Assembly (NCBI RefSeq): GCF_011761985.1 | Contig: NZ_JAASQT010000002.1 | Span: forward strand, 310,001-374,000 | Length of the DNA stretch: 64,000 nucleotides | Source of the DNA: Brevundimonas terrae | GTDB lineage: Bacteria > Pseudomonadota > Alphaproteobacteria > Caulobacterales > Caulobacteraceae | Direction of reading: 5' to 3' | Shown here: positions 34,581-43,476 of the stretch, piece by piece | How positions within the stretch are numbered: the stretch's first letter is position 1 | Layout of the letters: each line of letters begins with the position of its first letter | Notes under the pieces: model-generated | Told to the model about the DNA's origin: nothing | Databases searched by the model: none | What the model saw: only the letters and a program-made list of their open reading frames with translations | Program-made: the position numbers and the translations under genes

Positions 34581-35996
34581 ATGGCTTTTTGGAACAGACG
34601 CCGTTCAATCGATGCCATGCTGGCACCGCAATCTGGACCGGCGCTTAAGAAGACGCTGAGCTGGCCACACCTTATGGCGCTGGGCGTCGGGGCCATTGTC
34701 GGTACCGGCATCCTGACCCTGATCGGTGTCGGCGCAGGGCTGGCGGGACCGGCTGTATTGATCAGCTTTGGCCTTGCAGGTCTGGTCTGTGCCTGTGCGG
34801 CGCTGGCCTATGCCGAGCTGTCGACTATCATGCCTGCCTCGGGCAGTGCCTATACCTACACCTATGCGTCGCTGGGCGAGATCTTTGCCTGGGTCGTGGG
34901 GTGGAGTTTGATTCTGGAATATTCGCTGGTTGTCTCGGCTGTGGCCGTAGGCTGGTCCGGCTATGCGATTCCGTTCCTTGCAGGCCTGGGCATTGATCTG
35001 CCGCTGGCCCTGACCGTCGGCCCGCACGTCGAGGGTGGCCTGATCAACCTGCCTGCCGTCTTCATCATTGCTGTGGTGACCGGCCTGCTGCTGATGGGCA
35101 CTAAGGAAAGTGCCACGCTGAACGCGATTCTGGTTCTGGTGAAGATCGCGGCTCTGGTCGTGTTTGTGGCCATTGCGCTGCCGCACTTTGATTCTGCCAA
35201 CTTCAAACCCTTTATGCCGTACGGTTTCGGTGCGCCCTTCGTCCAGACGGGCGTTATGGCGGCGGCGGCCATTATCTTCTTCGCCTTCTATGGCTTCGAC
35301 GCCATTGCGACGGCGGCCGAGGAAACCAAGAAGCCGGAACGTGATCTGGCCATCGGCATCATCGGTTCGATGGTGGTCTGCACCGTGCTTTATATCGTCG
35401 TTGCTGCCGCTGCGATCGGTGCCGCGCCGGTGTCCAGCTTCTCGGACAGCCCCGAGCCTCTGTCGCTGATCATGCGTGGTCTGGGACAGGGCGCTGCTGC
35501 ACAATGGATCGCAGCCGCTGCCGTGATTGCCCTGCCGACCGTGCTTCTGGCCTTCCTGTTCGGCCAGTCGCGTATCTTCCTTGGCATGGCGCGTGACGGT
35601 CTGTTGCCCAACCGTCTGGCCAAGATTTCGACGCGTGGTGTGCCGACCGTGGTGACCATCTTTACCGCCATCGTAGTGGCCTTCCTGGCCGGTATCATGC
35701 GTCTGGACGAGCTGGCCTCGCTGGCCAATGCCGGTACGCTGATGGCCTTTATGGCCGTGGGTATCAGCCTGATCGTGCTGCGCGTGCGCCAGCCGAACCG
35801 CGAACGCAAGTTCAAGGCTCCGCTGTGGTGGTTGGTCGGTGGCGTTGCCATCATTGGTTGCATCGTCTTCTTCTTCAGCCTGAAAGCATCGACCCAGCTT
35901 TATTTCCTGCTGTGGAATGTGCTGGGTCTGGTGATCTATCTGGTCTGGTCGTCGCGTAACTCGCGTCTGGCCAAGGGCGAGGAAGAGGCAGCCTGA
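34581..35996 (+). CDS. APC-family cationic amino acid permease
   Basis: A 471-residue inner-membrane transporter with about 12 hydrophobic spans. The family core is in the first helix (ALGVGAIVGTGILTLIGVGAG) and in FFAFYGFDAIATAAEETKKPERD, as in the CAT/YfnA branch that takes up cationic or broad-range amino acids with protons. The length is as expected. A run of AGGGAGGGACGT stands just before the ATG. It overlaps the Hpt gene by one base (TGATG), so the two are co-translated. Confidence 0.9.
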   Translation: MAFWNRRRSIDAMLAPQSGPALKKTLSWPHLMALGVGAIVGTGILTLIGVGAGLAGPAVLISFGLAGLVCACAALAYAELSTIMPASGSAYTYTYASLGEIFAWVVGWSLILEYSLVVSAVAVGWSGYAIPFLAGLGIDLPLALTVGPHVEGGLINLPAVFIIAVVTGLLLMGTKESATLNAILVLVKIAALVVFVAIALPHFDSANFKPFMPYGFGAPFVQTGVMAAAAIIFFAFYGFDAIATAAEETKKPERDLAIGIIGSMVVCTVLYIVVAAAAIGAAPVSSFSDSPEPLSLIMRGLGQGAAAQWIAAAAVIALPTVLLAFLFGQSRIFLGMARDGLLPNRLAKISTRGVPTVVTIFTAIVVAFLAGIMRLDELASLANAGTLMAFMAVGISLIVLRVRQPNRERKFKAPLWWLVGGVAIIGCIVFFFSLKASTQLYFLLWNVLGLVIYLVWSSRNSRLAKGEEEAA

Positions 35997-36349
35997 TGGC
36001 GCGTCGCGACCTGACCGGAGCGGTGGATTTCTCGGTCCTCGAGGCCGCCACCGCAGGCATGGATGATATCAGTGAAGAGATACTGGGCCTGTTCGTGCAG
36101 CAGGCCGGTATCTGGTCGCCGATGCTGACCACGACCGAATCCGGTTGGCGCGACGCCGCGCACACCCTGCGCGGTGCGGCCGGTGGCATAGGGGCGAGCG
36201 AACTGGCCGCTACCTGTGCCGAGGCCGAAGAGGCGGACGAAGCGGTGTCTGAGGGGGCGTTGCTTCGTGTGCGCGATGCGCTGGACAGGGCTTTGGCGGA
36301 TGTGGCGGCCTATCGCCACGAGCTGATGCTCAAAGGACTGAAGGGCTAA
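35996..36349 (+). CDS. Histidine phosphotransfer (Hpt) domain protein
   Basis: A 117-residue single-domain Hpt protein. The phosphoryl-accepting histidine lies in DAAHTLRGAAGGIGASEL near residue 56, followed by the conserved GA turn and a four-helix layout. It passes phosphate between a hybrid kinase receiver and a response regulator. The coupling to an amino-acid permease gene is odd for a phosphotransfer protein. The hybrid kinase 1.8 kb upstream lacks its own Hpt and is a possible partner (inference). In Caulobacterales the essential Hpt is ChpT, which is a different, dimeric fold; this one is not ChpT. Confidence 0.85.
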   Translation: MARRDLTGAVDFSVLEAATAGMDDISEEILGLFVQQAGIWSPMLTTTESGWRDAAHTLRGAAGGIGASELAATCAEAEEADEAVSEGALLRVRDALDRALADVAAYRHELMLKGLKG

Positions 36350-36367
36350 CAGGCCTCGATGACAAAA

Positions 36368-36401
36368 CAAAAAGGCGGGCCGCTATGGCCCGCCTTTTTT
36401 C
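36368..36401. terminator. Bidirectional terminator
   Basis: AAGGCGGGCC (36372-36381), loop GCTAT, GGCCCGCCTT (36387-36396), A-run before and T-run after, between convergent genes. Confidence 0.9.
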
Positions 36402-36421
36402 ATATCCGCTGATCTATTGGA

Positions 36422-36784
36422 TCAGACGCGCGTCTTGTCCCATACGGAAAACTCGTGCGCGATGCAGCGGTCGATCAGCAGGCGCCAGACCGGCTCGGCA
36501 ATATCGGCCGACAGACCCGCAGGCTCGGCAGCGACCAGCACCTTGGCCACCACATCATCGATACGCGCCTGATCGAACACGGCCTCGCGGTTAGGCTTGA
36601 TGCGGGCAGCGGCATGCATATAGCGCTGGCGCTCGGCCAGCAGTGTCACCAGAGCGCGGTCCAGTGCATCCACGCCCTTGCGGACGTCGAGCATGGTTTC
36701 GCAAGCCTCGGGCGCAGGACGCGCATCGATAGCCACGCTGGCAGGGGAAATCACATCAGCCGACAAAGGCACGCTCCAGAACAT
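36422..36784 (-). CDS. Chorismate mutase (AroQ type)
   Basis: Converts chorismate to prephenate for Phe/Tyr synthesis. The all-helical AroQ domain is seen from VRKGVDALDRALVTLLAERQRYMHAAARIK-like helix 1 (R of the VR, second R of ERQRY and K of RIK are active-site positions) to EPVWRLLIDRCIAHE. At about 120 residues it is monofunctional. The start is uncertain: ATG 36784 overlaps the end of the ferredoxin reductase gene by about 28 bp; ATG 36694 (MLDVRKGVD) would give a 90-residue core. The overlap suggests co-transcription with that gene. Confidence 0.85.
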   Translation of the reverse strand: MFWSVPLSADVISPASVAIDARPAPEACETMLDVRKGVDALDRALVTLLAERQRYMHAAARIKPNREAVFDQARIDDVVAKVLVAAEPAGLSADIAEPVWRLLIDRCIAHEFSVWDKTRV

Positions 36785-37586
36785 AGTCACCCGGCTCGGC
36801 GTTCGAGCCTTCCTTCATGCCATAGGATTCCAGCAGTTCAGCCGTTTCCTTGATCATGGCCATCGAGCCACACAGCATCACGCGGTCGGTATTGGGCGAG
36901 AAACCGATGGGCAGTTGCAGGTCGGCGAACAGGTCGCCCGACTTGATGCGGTCGGTAATCCGGCCTGGCGTTTCGAAACGCTCGCGGGTGACGGTGGGAT
37001 AGTATTTCAGTTGCGCCTTGGCCTCGTCACCGATCAGCGGGTCCTCGTGGATGCCCTTGGTGAAGAAGTCGCGATAGGCCAGATCCTGCACATTGCGCAC
37101 GGTGTGGCAGACGATCACTTCTTTAAAGCGCGAATAGGTTTCCGGCTCACGCGCGACCGACAGCCACGGCGCAAGGCCGGTGCCGGTGCCAATCAGCCAG
37201 AGGCGCTCGCCACCCGTCAGGGCATCCAGAACCAGCGTGCCGGTCGGCTTCTTGCCCATCAGAACGGTGTCACCCGCAACGATCTTTTGCAGGCGCGAGG
37301 TCAGCGGACCATCCGGCACCTTGATCGAGAAGAACTCCAGTTCCTCGGCCCAGAACGGGCTGGCGATCGAATAGGCACGCAAGACCGGCTTTGCGCCGTC
37401 TTCGCCCGGCAGGCCGATCATGACGAACTCGCCCGAACGGAAACGGAAGTCCTCGGGGCGTTTCACACCAAAGCTGAACAACTGGTCGGTCCAGTGGCGA
37501 ACCCACAGCACTTCCAGTTCATGGAAGGGGCTGGGTTTGGCCGCAGCAGTTTTTTGCGCGGTTTGATCTGGGGAGGCGTCGGTCAT
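36756..37586 (-). CDS. fpr: Ferredoxin--NADP+ reductase
   Basis: A 276-residue flavoenzyme exchanging electrons between NADPH and ferredoxin or flavodoxin. The FAD motif is RAYSIAS (arginine, tyrosine, serine), the NADP motif is GTGTGLAPWLSV, and CHTVRN, MLCGSMAMI and the C-terminal ERAFVG are all typical of the bacterial Fpr subfamily. It is slightly longer than most because of about 18 extra N-terminal residues. Roles usually include iron-sulfur repair and oxidative stress. It is followed by the overlapping chorismate mutase gene. Confidence 0.95.
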   Translation of the reverse strand: MTDASPDQTAQKTAAAKPSPFHELEVLWVRHWTDQLFSFGVKRPEDFRFRSGEFVMIGLPGEDGAKPVLRAYSIASPFWAEELEFFSIKVPDGPLTSRLQKIVAGDTVLMGKKPTGTLVLDALTGGERLWLIGTGTGLAPWLSVAREPETYSRFKEVIVCHTVRNVQDLAYRDFFTKGIHEDPLIGDEAKAQLKYYPTVTRERFETPGRITDRIKSGDLFADLQLPIGFSPNTDRVMLCGSMAMIKETAELLESYGMKEGSNAEPGDYVLERAFVG

Positions 37587-37692
37587 GGCCTCTAACTAGG
37601 GGGTCAAAACGCCAAGCGAAAGCCCGTTGCGTCATTCTCTGCCAAGAAGCTGTGCCTGATGCGCCAGTCAGGCGAAGTTTTGCAGGGGCGGC

Positions 37693-37737
37693 AAAGAAAA
37701 CGGCCCGCCACGATAATCCGTGGCGGGCCGTTTTCTT
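37693..37737. terminator. Large bidirectional terminator
   Basis: A perfect stem of about 19 bp (AAGAAAACGGCCCGCCACG with its complement; 37694-37736). It can stop transcription from the symporter/small-protein pair and, on the plus strand, anything entering from the reductase side. Confidence 0.85.
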
Positions 37738-37750
37738 GAATATGAGCCGG

Positions 37751-37882
37751 TTAGATCATCCGGCGGCCTTCTCGACGGGCGGTAAGCCAGTCAGCGAAGA
37801 AGGCTTTGACCAGTACCGCCAGAACAATGGCGACCAGAGCTGGCCAGATAAGAACATAGGTGGTGAGTCCAAAAGTGCCCAT
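37751..37882 (-). CDS. 43-residue single-TM protein, probable transporter small subunit
   Basis: The frame reads MGTFGLTTYVLIWPALVAIV..., with one hydrophobic helix (residues 8-30) and a basic C-terminus (ARREGRR). AAGGAG stands 8 bases before the ATG. It lies 18 bp after the symporter gene on the same strand, so it is co-transcribed. Very small single-helix proteins encoded beside sodium symporters are known (for example MetS with the NSS transporter MetP); by position this may be the equivalent partner for the SSS protein. That role is inference. Confidence 0.65.
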   Translation of the reverse strand: MGTFGLTTYVLIWPALVAIVLAVLVKAFFADWLTARREGRRMI

Positions 37883-37900
37883 GGTGGTAATCTCCTTAGG

Positions 37901-39547
37901 TTATTCGGCAGGTCGTTTTTCAGCAGGCCCGAAATCATCGGTGCGGGCCTTGATGAGTGCGAAGTCAAAGCGACCTTTGTTACGCAGGCTCAAGGCGACG
38001 CAGACCAGTGTGCTAACGGCATAGGCGATCAGCGCGCTGCTCAGCACGGCGTAGTCATGCAGGAAGCCAATGGCGAAGGGCGCGGTAACGAGGCTGGCAA
38101 TGATGCCGGCCACGATGGCGGGGCGGCGTCCGAAGAAGCCGAAGATCATCAGGCCCGCCACGGTACCCACGCCGATGACAGCTAGAACATCCGACACATA
38201 GCCGAGCAGGCCATCCATCGGAATCCAGCCGAAACGCACCGGAACAAAGCAGGCCAGTGCCGTCAGAACCGAGACGGTAAAGGCCGAGTTGGTCACGCGG
38301 TCCCAATAGAAGCTGGCGATGACGGGGAAGACCAAGGCACCCCACAGGGCCCCGACAAGGACCAGAAGGTCCAGAATGTTCATTCGGCCCCCTGCGAAAT
38401 ACAGGCCCGCAGCGGTCGCCACAATCATGGTGGCGCGACCGATCATCAGCATGGTCTTGGGGTTGGTGGGCAATCCCGAGCGGCCATAGACGTCGGTCAT
38501 GGCAATGGCGGACAGGGCTGACAGATCGGAATCGGCTGTCGAGGCCAGCGCACCGATAATCATCACAAAGAACACGGCCAGCAGCACAGGGCCGAGATAG
38601 GTCGCGGCCAGTTGCGGGATCAGGTTATTGGGATCCCCATCCATCGGCTTGATGCCGGCATAAAGGGCCACGACGCCCAACATGCCTATGCCGATAATGG
38701 TGGCACCGTAGCCGATAGTGGCGGTGACGAAGGTTTTCTTGATCAGGTCTTCGCGCACCGCAAACAGGCGCTGGGCAATGGTCTGGTTGCCAATCGCATA
38801 GGCCAGAACGGCGGCAATATAGGGCGCGCCCTGATTCAGAAACGCTTCGGACGAGAAGAACGAAGCCTGTTCGGGGGTGACATGGCTGCTGCCTTCGACA
38901 AACACCTGCGGGCCACCGACGGCGAAGAATACGGCGGGAATGATGACCACAACGGCACCCAGCATGGCGCAGACCTGTACGAAGTCTGTCAGCACCGAGG
39001 CGCGGAAACCGGACCATAGGGTATAGAGCAGCACACCGGCGGCTATGATGGCCACGCCCTGACTGAAGCTGAAGGGCGACAACATGGAGATCAGTGCGCC
39101 GCCAGCGATGAAGTTGGAGGTCAGGCTGATCAGGCTGCCCAGAATATTGGACCCTGCCAGCATCAACTGGCTGGAGCGTCCATGGCGGGCATACATGACC
39201 TCGGCCAAGGTGTGGGCATTGGGCGCAAGCGCGCGGATACGACGGCCATAGGGATAGATGAACAGGATCATCAGCGCGCCCCACAAGCCGTAGTGGATGG
39301 GGCCGGAAACGCCGTAGGTATAGCCGGAGGTTGCCGATGCATACATTGACGCGGCCCAGATCCAGGTGGCCGTCATGGACGCTGCGGATATCCCGAAACC
39401 GATACCGTGACCTGCGGTCATATAACCGTCGGCATCATCCTTACGGTGTCGGATCGTGAGGGATATCAGTAACGTCCCGCCAAAAAACACGGCCAATAAG
39501 GCGAGCGTCAGCGGACCGCCCAGACCGTTTAACTGTAAATCATCCAC
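37901..39547 (-). CDS. Sodium:solute symporter (SSS family)
   Basis: A 548-residue inner-membrane transporter with about 13-14 spans. Family signatures include GGTLLISLTIRHRK, ATWIWAASMYASATSGYTYG and GALASTADSDLSALSAIAMTD, the last matching the SSS sodium-site region. The pattern resembles the urea/Dur3-like and other solute branches; the solute cannot be fixed. I place the start at GTG 39547 (VDDLQLNGLGG) because AAGGAG is 11 bases before it; the upstream ATG at 39610 lacks a site and its 21 residues look unlike a transporter N-terminus. Confidence 0.88.
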   Translation of the reverse strand: MDDLQLNGLGGPLTLALLAVFFGGTLLISLTIRHRKDDADGYMTAGHGIGFGISAASMTATWIWAASMYASATSGYTYGVSGPIHYGLWGALMILFIYPYGRRIRALAPNAHTLAEVMYARHGRSSQLMLAGSNILGSLISLTSNFIAGGALISMLSPFSFSQGVAIIAAGVLLYTLWSGFRASVLTDFVQVCAMLGAVVVIIPAVFFAVGGPQVFVEGSSHVTPEQASFFSSEAFLNQGAPYIAAVLAYAIGNQTIAQRLFAVREDLIKKTFVTATIGYGATIIGIGMLGVVALYAGIKPMDGDPNNLIPQLAATYLGPVLLAVFFVMIIGALASTADSDLSALSAIAMTDVYGRSGLPTNPKTMLMIGRATMIVATAAGLYFAGGRMNILDLLVLVGALWGALVFPVIASFYWDRVTNSAFTVSVLTALACFVPVRFGWIPMDGLLGYVSDVLAVIGVGTVAGLMIFGFFGRRPAIVAGIIASLVTAPFAIGFLHDYAVLSSALIAYAVSTLVCVALSLRNKGRFDFALIKARTDDFGPAEKRPAE

Positions 39548-40042
39548 GCTTGTTTGCGCTCCTTTCGTGGTGCCGGGCCCTGATCGGATAACAAGGGCGC
39601 AGCGCCGCACGCCAAGACGTCACCGCGCATGGCGGCAAGAGGGTGCGGTCGACTCTGCAACGTGCAAAGCGCCCGTCGGGGACGAGCGCTGCGAAGGCGT
39701 TTTTTGAGATGACGCCAGATATGTTCCGAATGAACCAAGCGGAACCATAGGCTATTTATAAAAATAGTGACATAACTTTTTTGTGCGATGTGATGATCGG
39801 TAAAAATTTTGAGTCAATTTGAATACAGCTATATAATGATCTCAGAAGTATTCTGAAGACTTTAATCAAGTATAATCATCAAGGGATAGCTATTCATTCA
39901 ATTTGTACTTATTGATGTATGTAGTTATTTTATTATTACTGTTTTTGTGCGTTTTTACGAGTCTTAAATGGTGTTGTTTTTCCAGTGTCGGGAAAGACAA
40001 AATGGGAGGTGACGGCAAAGCCTTCCCGTTCTAGCTTGCCGC
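39548..40042. other. Intergenic region, AT-rich in its right half
   Basis: 495 bp between two divergent genes. No ORF with a ribosome site was seen. GTTCCG at 39723-39728 mirrors CGGAAC at 39740-39745, a possible operator. From about 39746 to 39990 the sequence is strikingly AT-rich against the surrounding GC-rich DNA, with many A/T runs. It probably holds the promoters of both the symporter and the DPP4-like gene and may be a nucleoid-protein binding tract. Confidence 0.6.
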
Positions 40043-42334
40043 ATGCGCACATTTCTTCTCGCCTCGACGATCCTGATGGCAGCCGCTGCAACGCCGGTGA
40101 TGGCCACGAGCACCAATCAGACCAATTCCGCTCCGGCGGCCGTTACGGCTCCGGCTTCCAACATCCTGACGGTCGAGCGTGTGTTCGCCAATCCGTCGCT
40201 GTCCGGCCCTGTGGCGCGCGGTGTCAGCCTGTCGCCCGATGGCGAACTGGTGGCCTTCCTGCGCTCGCGCGAGGATGACGTGGATGTGCTGGACCTGTGG
40301 GCCGCACCCGTATCGGGTGGCGAGCCGTTCAAGCTGATCGACGCCCGCGCTCTTGTGCCGGATGCGGGTGAGCTGTCCGAGGCCGAAAAGGCCCGCCGCG
40401 AACGTATGCGCATTTCGCAGCGCGGCGTGGTGGAATATAGCTGGGACGAGCAGGGCCGTTATATTCTGGCCCCGCTGGAAGGCGATGTGTTTCTGGCCAA
40501 CCGTGCCGATGGATCGGTGCGTCGCCTGACGCAAACGGCCGCTGATGAAATTGACGCCAAGGTGTCGCCCAAGGGCGCATTCGTCAGCTTCGTGCGTGAC
40601 CAGAACCTGTTCATCCAGAACCTTGAAACGGGTGCCGAACAGGCTGTCACGCTTGATGGCAAAGACCTGATTACCTGGGCCACCGCCGAGTTCATCGCTC
40701 AGGAAGAGCTGGACCGCGATACCGGTTACTGGTGGAGCCCGAACGAGAAATACATCGCGCTGCAACGCACCGATGAATCGACTGTCGATGTCGTGCCGCG
40801 TCTGGATATTTCGGGCGGTGGTGCCTCGGTTGTCGAGCAACGCTATCCGCGTGCGGGCCGCCCCAATGCTGTGGTTGAACTGTTCATCCACGATGTGGCG
40901 ACCGGCAACCGCGTTCAGGTCGATCTGGGCACCAATAAAGACATCTATCTGGGCCGTGTGAACTGGGCCTCGGATGGCTCGGTCGCCTATGTTCAGCGCC
41001 TGTCGCGCGATCAAAAGACGCTAGACCTCCTCAGCGTTAATCCGGCCACTGGCCAGAGCCGTGTGATCGCCAGCCAGACCTCGAATGCGTGGGTGCCGTT
41101 GACCCACAACTTCAAGGCCTTGAAGGACGGCAACTTCATCTGGTCCAGCGAGGAAAGCGGCTGGAACCACCTGTATCTGTACAACAAGGACGGTCGCCAG
41201 ATCCGCGCCATTACGCGCGGTGACTATCCGGTCAAATCGCTGGACGGCGTCAATCAGGATACGGGCGAGGTCTTCTTTACCGCCTCCATGCGCGATGGCC
41301 GTGAACTGCCGATTGAGCAACAACTGTTCAAGGCGTCGCTGAAGCGCACCGTGAACCCGACCGAAATCACCCCGCGCGGTGGTTGGTGGTCGGCATCGGT
41401 TAACGGCACGGGCACGGCCTATGTCGGCAACTATACCGACCTGAACACTCCGTCGCAGTCGGCGCTCTATTCTATCGACGGCACCCGCGTGCGCTGGATC
41501 GAAGAGAACAAGCTGCAACCGGGTCACCCGTTCTGGGCGTTTGCCGAGCGTCAGCAAAAGCCGACCTTCGGCACGCTGGACAGCGCGGGCGAGACGCTGC
41601 TGTGGCAGATGACCACCCCGCCGAACTTTGACCCGACCAAGACCTATCCGGTGGTGATGCAGGTCTATGGCGGCCCGTCGGGCGGTGGCGTCAAAAAGGC
41701 ATGGCAACCGGCGACCACGCAACTGCTGACCGAGGCGGGCTATATCGTCTTCCGTCTGGACAACCGTGGCGAAGGCGACCGTTCGGCCGCCTTCAAACAG
41801 GCGCTGTACCTTAAGATGGGCCAGCCCGAGATCGCCGATCAGGTGATCGGGGCCAACTATCTGCGTAGCCTGCCTTATGTGGATGACAGCCGTATCGCCA
41901 TGATGGGCTGGTCCTATGGCGGCTTTATGAGCCTGATGGCGCTGACCGAGCCGGAAATGGGTCTGGCCGCCGCGATCTCGGGCGCACCGCCGACCGAGTG
42001 GGGCCTGTACGACACAGCCTATACCGAGCGTTACATGTCCACGCCGCAGGGCAATGTGGCGGGCTATGCCGCATCGGACGTGAACACGCGCCTCGATAAT
42101 CTGACGGGTCGTTTGCTGCTGATGCACGGCATGGCAGACGACAACGTGATCTTCGAGAACACCACCCGCGTCCTCAACGCGCTTCAGGAAAAGAGCATCC
42201 CGTTCGAGACCATGCTCTATCCGGGCCAGCGTCACGGCATTCGCGGCAATGACCGCCAACTGCACCAGTGGCGCACCTATCTGGACTTCCTCGACCGCAC
42301 CATCGGCACCCGCGCCGATGTCAGCGGCCAGTAA
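40043..42334 (+). CDS. Secreted dipeptidyl peptidase IV-like S9 peptidase
   Basis: A 763-residue secreted serine peptidase that removes dipeptides (or tripeptides) from peptide N-termini, usually after proline. The signal peptide ends near TPVMA (residue 22). Residues 50-500 are the DPP4 beta-propeller, with the double-glutamate motif in FIAQEELDRDTGYWWSP, the N-terminus-binding site that separates DPP4 from endopeptidases. The hydrolase domain has S624 in GWSYGGFM, Asp in HGMADDNV and His in QRHGIRG. No good ribosome site is visible at the ATG. A terminator follows. Confidence 0.93.
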   Translation: MRTFLLASTILMAAAATPVMATSTNQTNSAPAAVTAPASNILTVERVFANPSLSGPVARGVSLSPDGELVAFLRSREDDVDVLDLWAAPVSGGEPFKLIDARALVPDAGELSEAEKARRERMRISQRGVVEYSWDEQGRYILAPLEGDVFLANRADGSVRRLTQTAADEIDAKVSPKGAFVSFVRDQNLFIQNLETGAEQAVTLDGKDLITWATAEFIAQEELDRDTGYWWSPNEKYIALQRTDESTVDVVPRLDISGGGASVVEQRYPRAGRPNAVVELFIHDVATGNRVQVDLGTNKDIYLGRVNWASDGSVAYVQRLSRDQKTLDLLSVNPATGQSRVIASQTSNAWVPLTHNFKALKDGNFIWSSEESGWNHLYLYNKDGRQIRAITRGDYPVKSLDGVNQDTGEVFFTASMRDGRELPIEQQLFKASLKRTVNPTEITPRGGWWSASVNGTGTAYVGNYTDLNTPSQSALYSIDGTRVRWIEENKLQPGHPFWAFAERQQKPTFGTLDSAGETLLWQMTTPPNFDPTKTYPVVMQVYGGPSGGGVKKAWQPATTQLLTEAGYIVFRLDNRGEGDRSAAFKQALYLKMGQPEIADQVIGANYLRSLPYVDDSRIAMMGWSYGGFMSLMALTEPEMGLAAAISGAPPTEWGLYDTAYTERYMSTPQGNVAGYAASDVNTRLDNLTGRLLLMHGMADDNVIFENTTRVLNALQEKSIPFETMLYPGQRHGIRGNDRQLHQWRTYLDFLDRTIGTRADVSGQ

Positions 42335-42344
42335 GGCCTGAAAT

Positions 42345-42381
42345 CACGGGGCAGGAGCTTAAGGCTTCGGCCCCGTTTTTA
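42345..42381 (+). terminator. Terminator after the DPP4-like gene
   Basis: ACGGGGC (42346-42352) pairs with GCCCCGT (42370-42376), followed by TTTT. Confidence 0.75.
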
Positions 42382-42392
42382 TTGGGGGGAAC

Positions 42393-42890
42393 GTGGCAGA
42401 GCCACCGATATGGGACCGCCGACCGGTCTACAAAACGCCGTCACAGGCGAGGGGCGACTTTGCGGCGCTGTCGTTCCGTCGCATCGATGCCGATTGGAAG
42501 GCGCGCCAACTGTGGGACAGGGGAGGCGGTGCTTGGCTGTTGGTAGCCTTGGCCCATGTGGTCGCGGCGGTGTTCCATCATGCGCATGCTGTGCAGCTAG
42601 GCTCTGACGCGCGATGGATTAACGAGCCACAAGTCATTTTGGGTGTGGCTTTATCTATTATCGCGATTGCGATGTATCGGCTCTCACAGCTGAGCAAGCC
42701 TGTGTGGCTGCCTGTTTTTTGTCTGTGTTGGATAGCGATTGGGTTCACACATAATTTGGTGACCCAAGTGGCAGACAAGATAAGCATGGGCTTGGCGTTC
42801 TTTGCTGCAGTGATGGCAATCGGCGGTGTTCGCGGGGCTATCTATATGGCGCGACAGCATCGGTTGGATGAGGCAGAAGAGGCGGCTTAG
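42393..42890 (+). CDS. Four-TM membrane protein of unknown function
   Basis: A 165-residue protein beginning with GTG after GGGGGGA. The N-terminal 45 residues are polar and charged. Hydrophobic stretches follow at about 47-68, 80-95, 103-122 and 130-148. The C-terminus is charged (ARQHRLDEAEEAA). I recognise no family. The codon use and GC content drop in its second half. It follows the DPP4-like gene after a terminator and precedes a 170-bp gap. Confidence 0.6.
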   Translation: MAEPPIWDRRPVYKTPSQARGDFAALSFRRIDADWKARQLWDRGGGAWLLVALAHVVAAVFHHAHAVQLGSDARWINEPQVILGVALSIIAIAMYRLSQLSKPVWLPVFCLCWIAIGFTHNLVTQVADKISMGLAFFAAVMAIGGVRGAIYMARQHRLDEAEEAA

Positions 42891-43062
42891 TACTCTGATC
42901 AAATGCAAATATGTTTTCCCTGGGCCCGCGTTTGGGGAGCGTACAAAATCCGATTTCGATCAGGACCTAATTGACGTCGGCTATAGGGCGAGAGTTGGGT
43001 TCGCGAACCCTCCACCTTTCTGACAATCAGGAACCGTCGCCAAATGCGCTCGTTCAGCGCTT

Positions 43063-43476
43063 ATGGAAAAGCTGTTCAGCGCATTTGCGACCGCAACTGC
43101 CCGTCTGGCCGGAAGGCCGTGGACCTTTATTCTCTGTCTGTTGCTGGTGTCGGTGTGGGCCGTAACCGGCCCGATGTTCCATTTCAGCCAGACGTGGCAA
43201 CTGGTCATCAATACAGGCACGACCATCATCACCTTCCTGATGGTGTTCTTGATCCAGAATTCCCAGAACCGCGACGCAGCGGCCATGCATGCCAAGTTGG
43301 ACGAGTTGATCTTTGCGGTGCGCCATGCCGATGCGGGCTTTATCGGCATCGAGCATCTGACCGATCACGAACTGGCCGCCATTCTGGACGAGGTCGAGAA
43401 ACGTGCCAGTGCCATCCATGCCGGACACGCGGCAAGGCCGGTACGTAAACAGGCCGCGCGCCGTGCGGATGACTAG
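43063..43476 (+). CDS. Low-affinity iron permease family protein
   Basis: A 137-residue inner-membrane protein with two transmembrane helices (residues about 22-40 and 48-66) and a cytoplasmic C-terminal half. The stretch WQLVINTGTTIITFLMVFLIQ, then NSQNRDAAAMHAKLDEL, is the hallmark of the PF04120 family, named after yeast Fet4 but in bacteria not proven to move iron. The charged tail is typical. Its stop overlaps the convergent DUF2938 gene by 4 bp. Confidence 0.85.
   Translation: MEKLFSAFATATARLAGRPWTFILCLLLVSVWAVTGPMFHFSQTWQLVINTGTTIITFLMVFLIQNSQNRDAAAMHAKLDELIFAVRHADAGFIGIEHLTDHELAAILDEVEKRASAIHAGHAARPVRKQAARRADD

Noticed and set aside
35996-36349. Hpt protein as ChpT of the CtrA phosphorelay
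   Set aside because: ChpT is a larger dimeric histidine-kinase-like fold; this protein is a small four-helix Hpt domain.
40031-42265. Two long minus-strand frames opposite the DPP4-like gene
   Set aside because: Both are His/Arg-rich antisense frames without ribosome sites.
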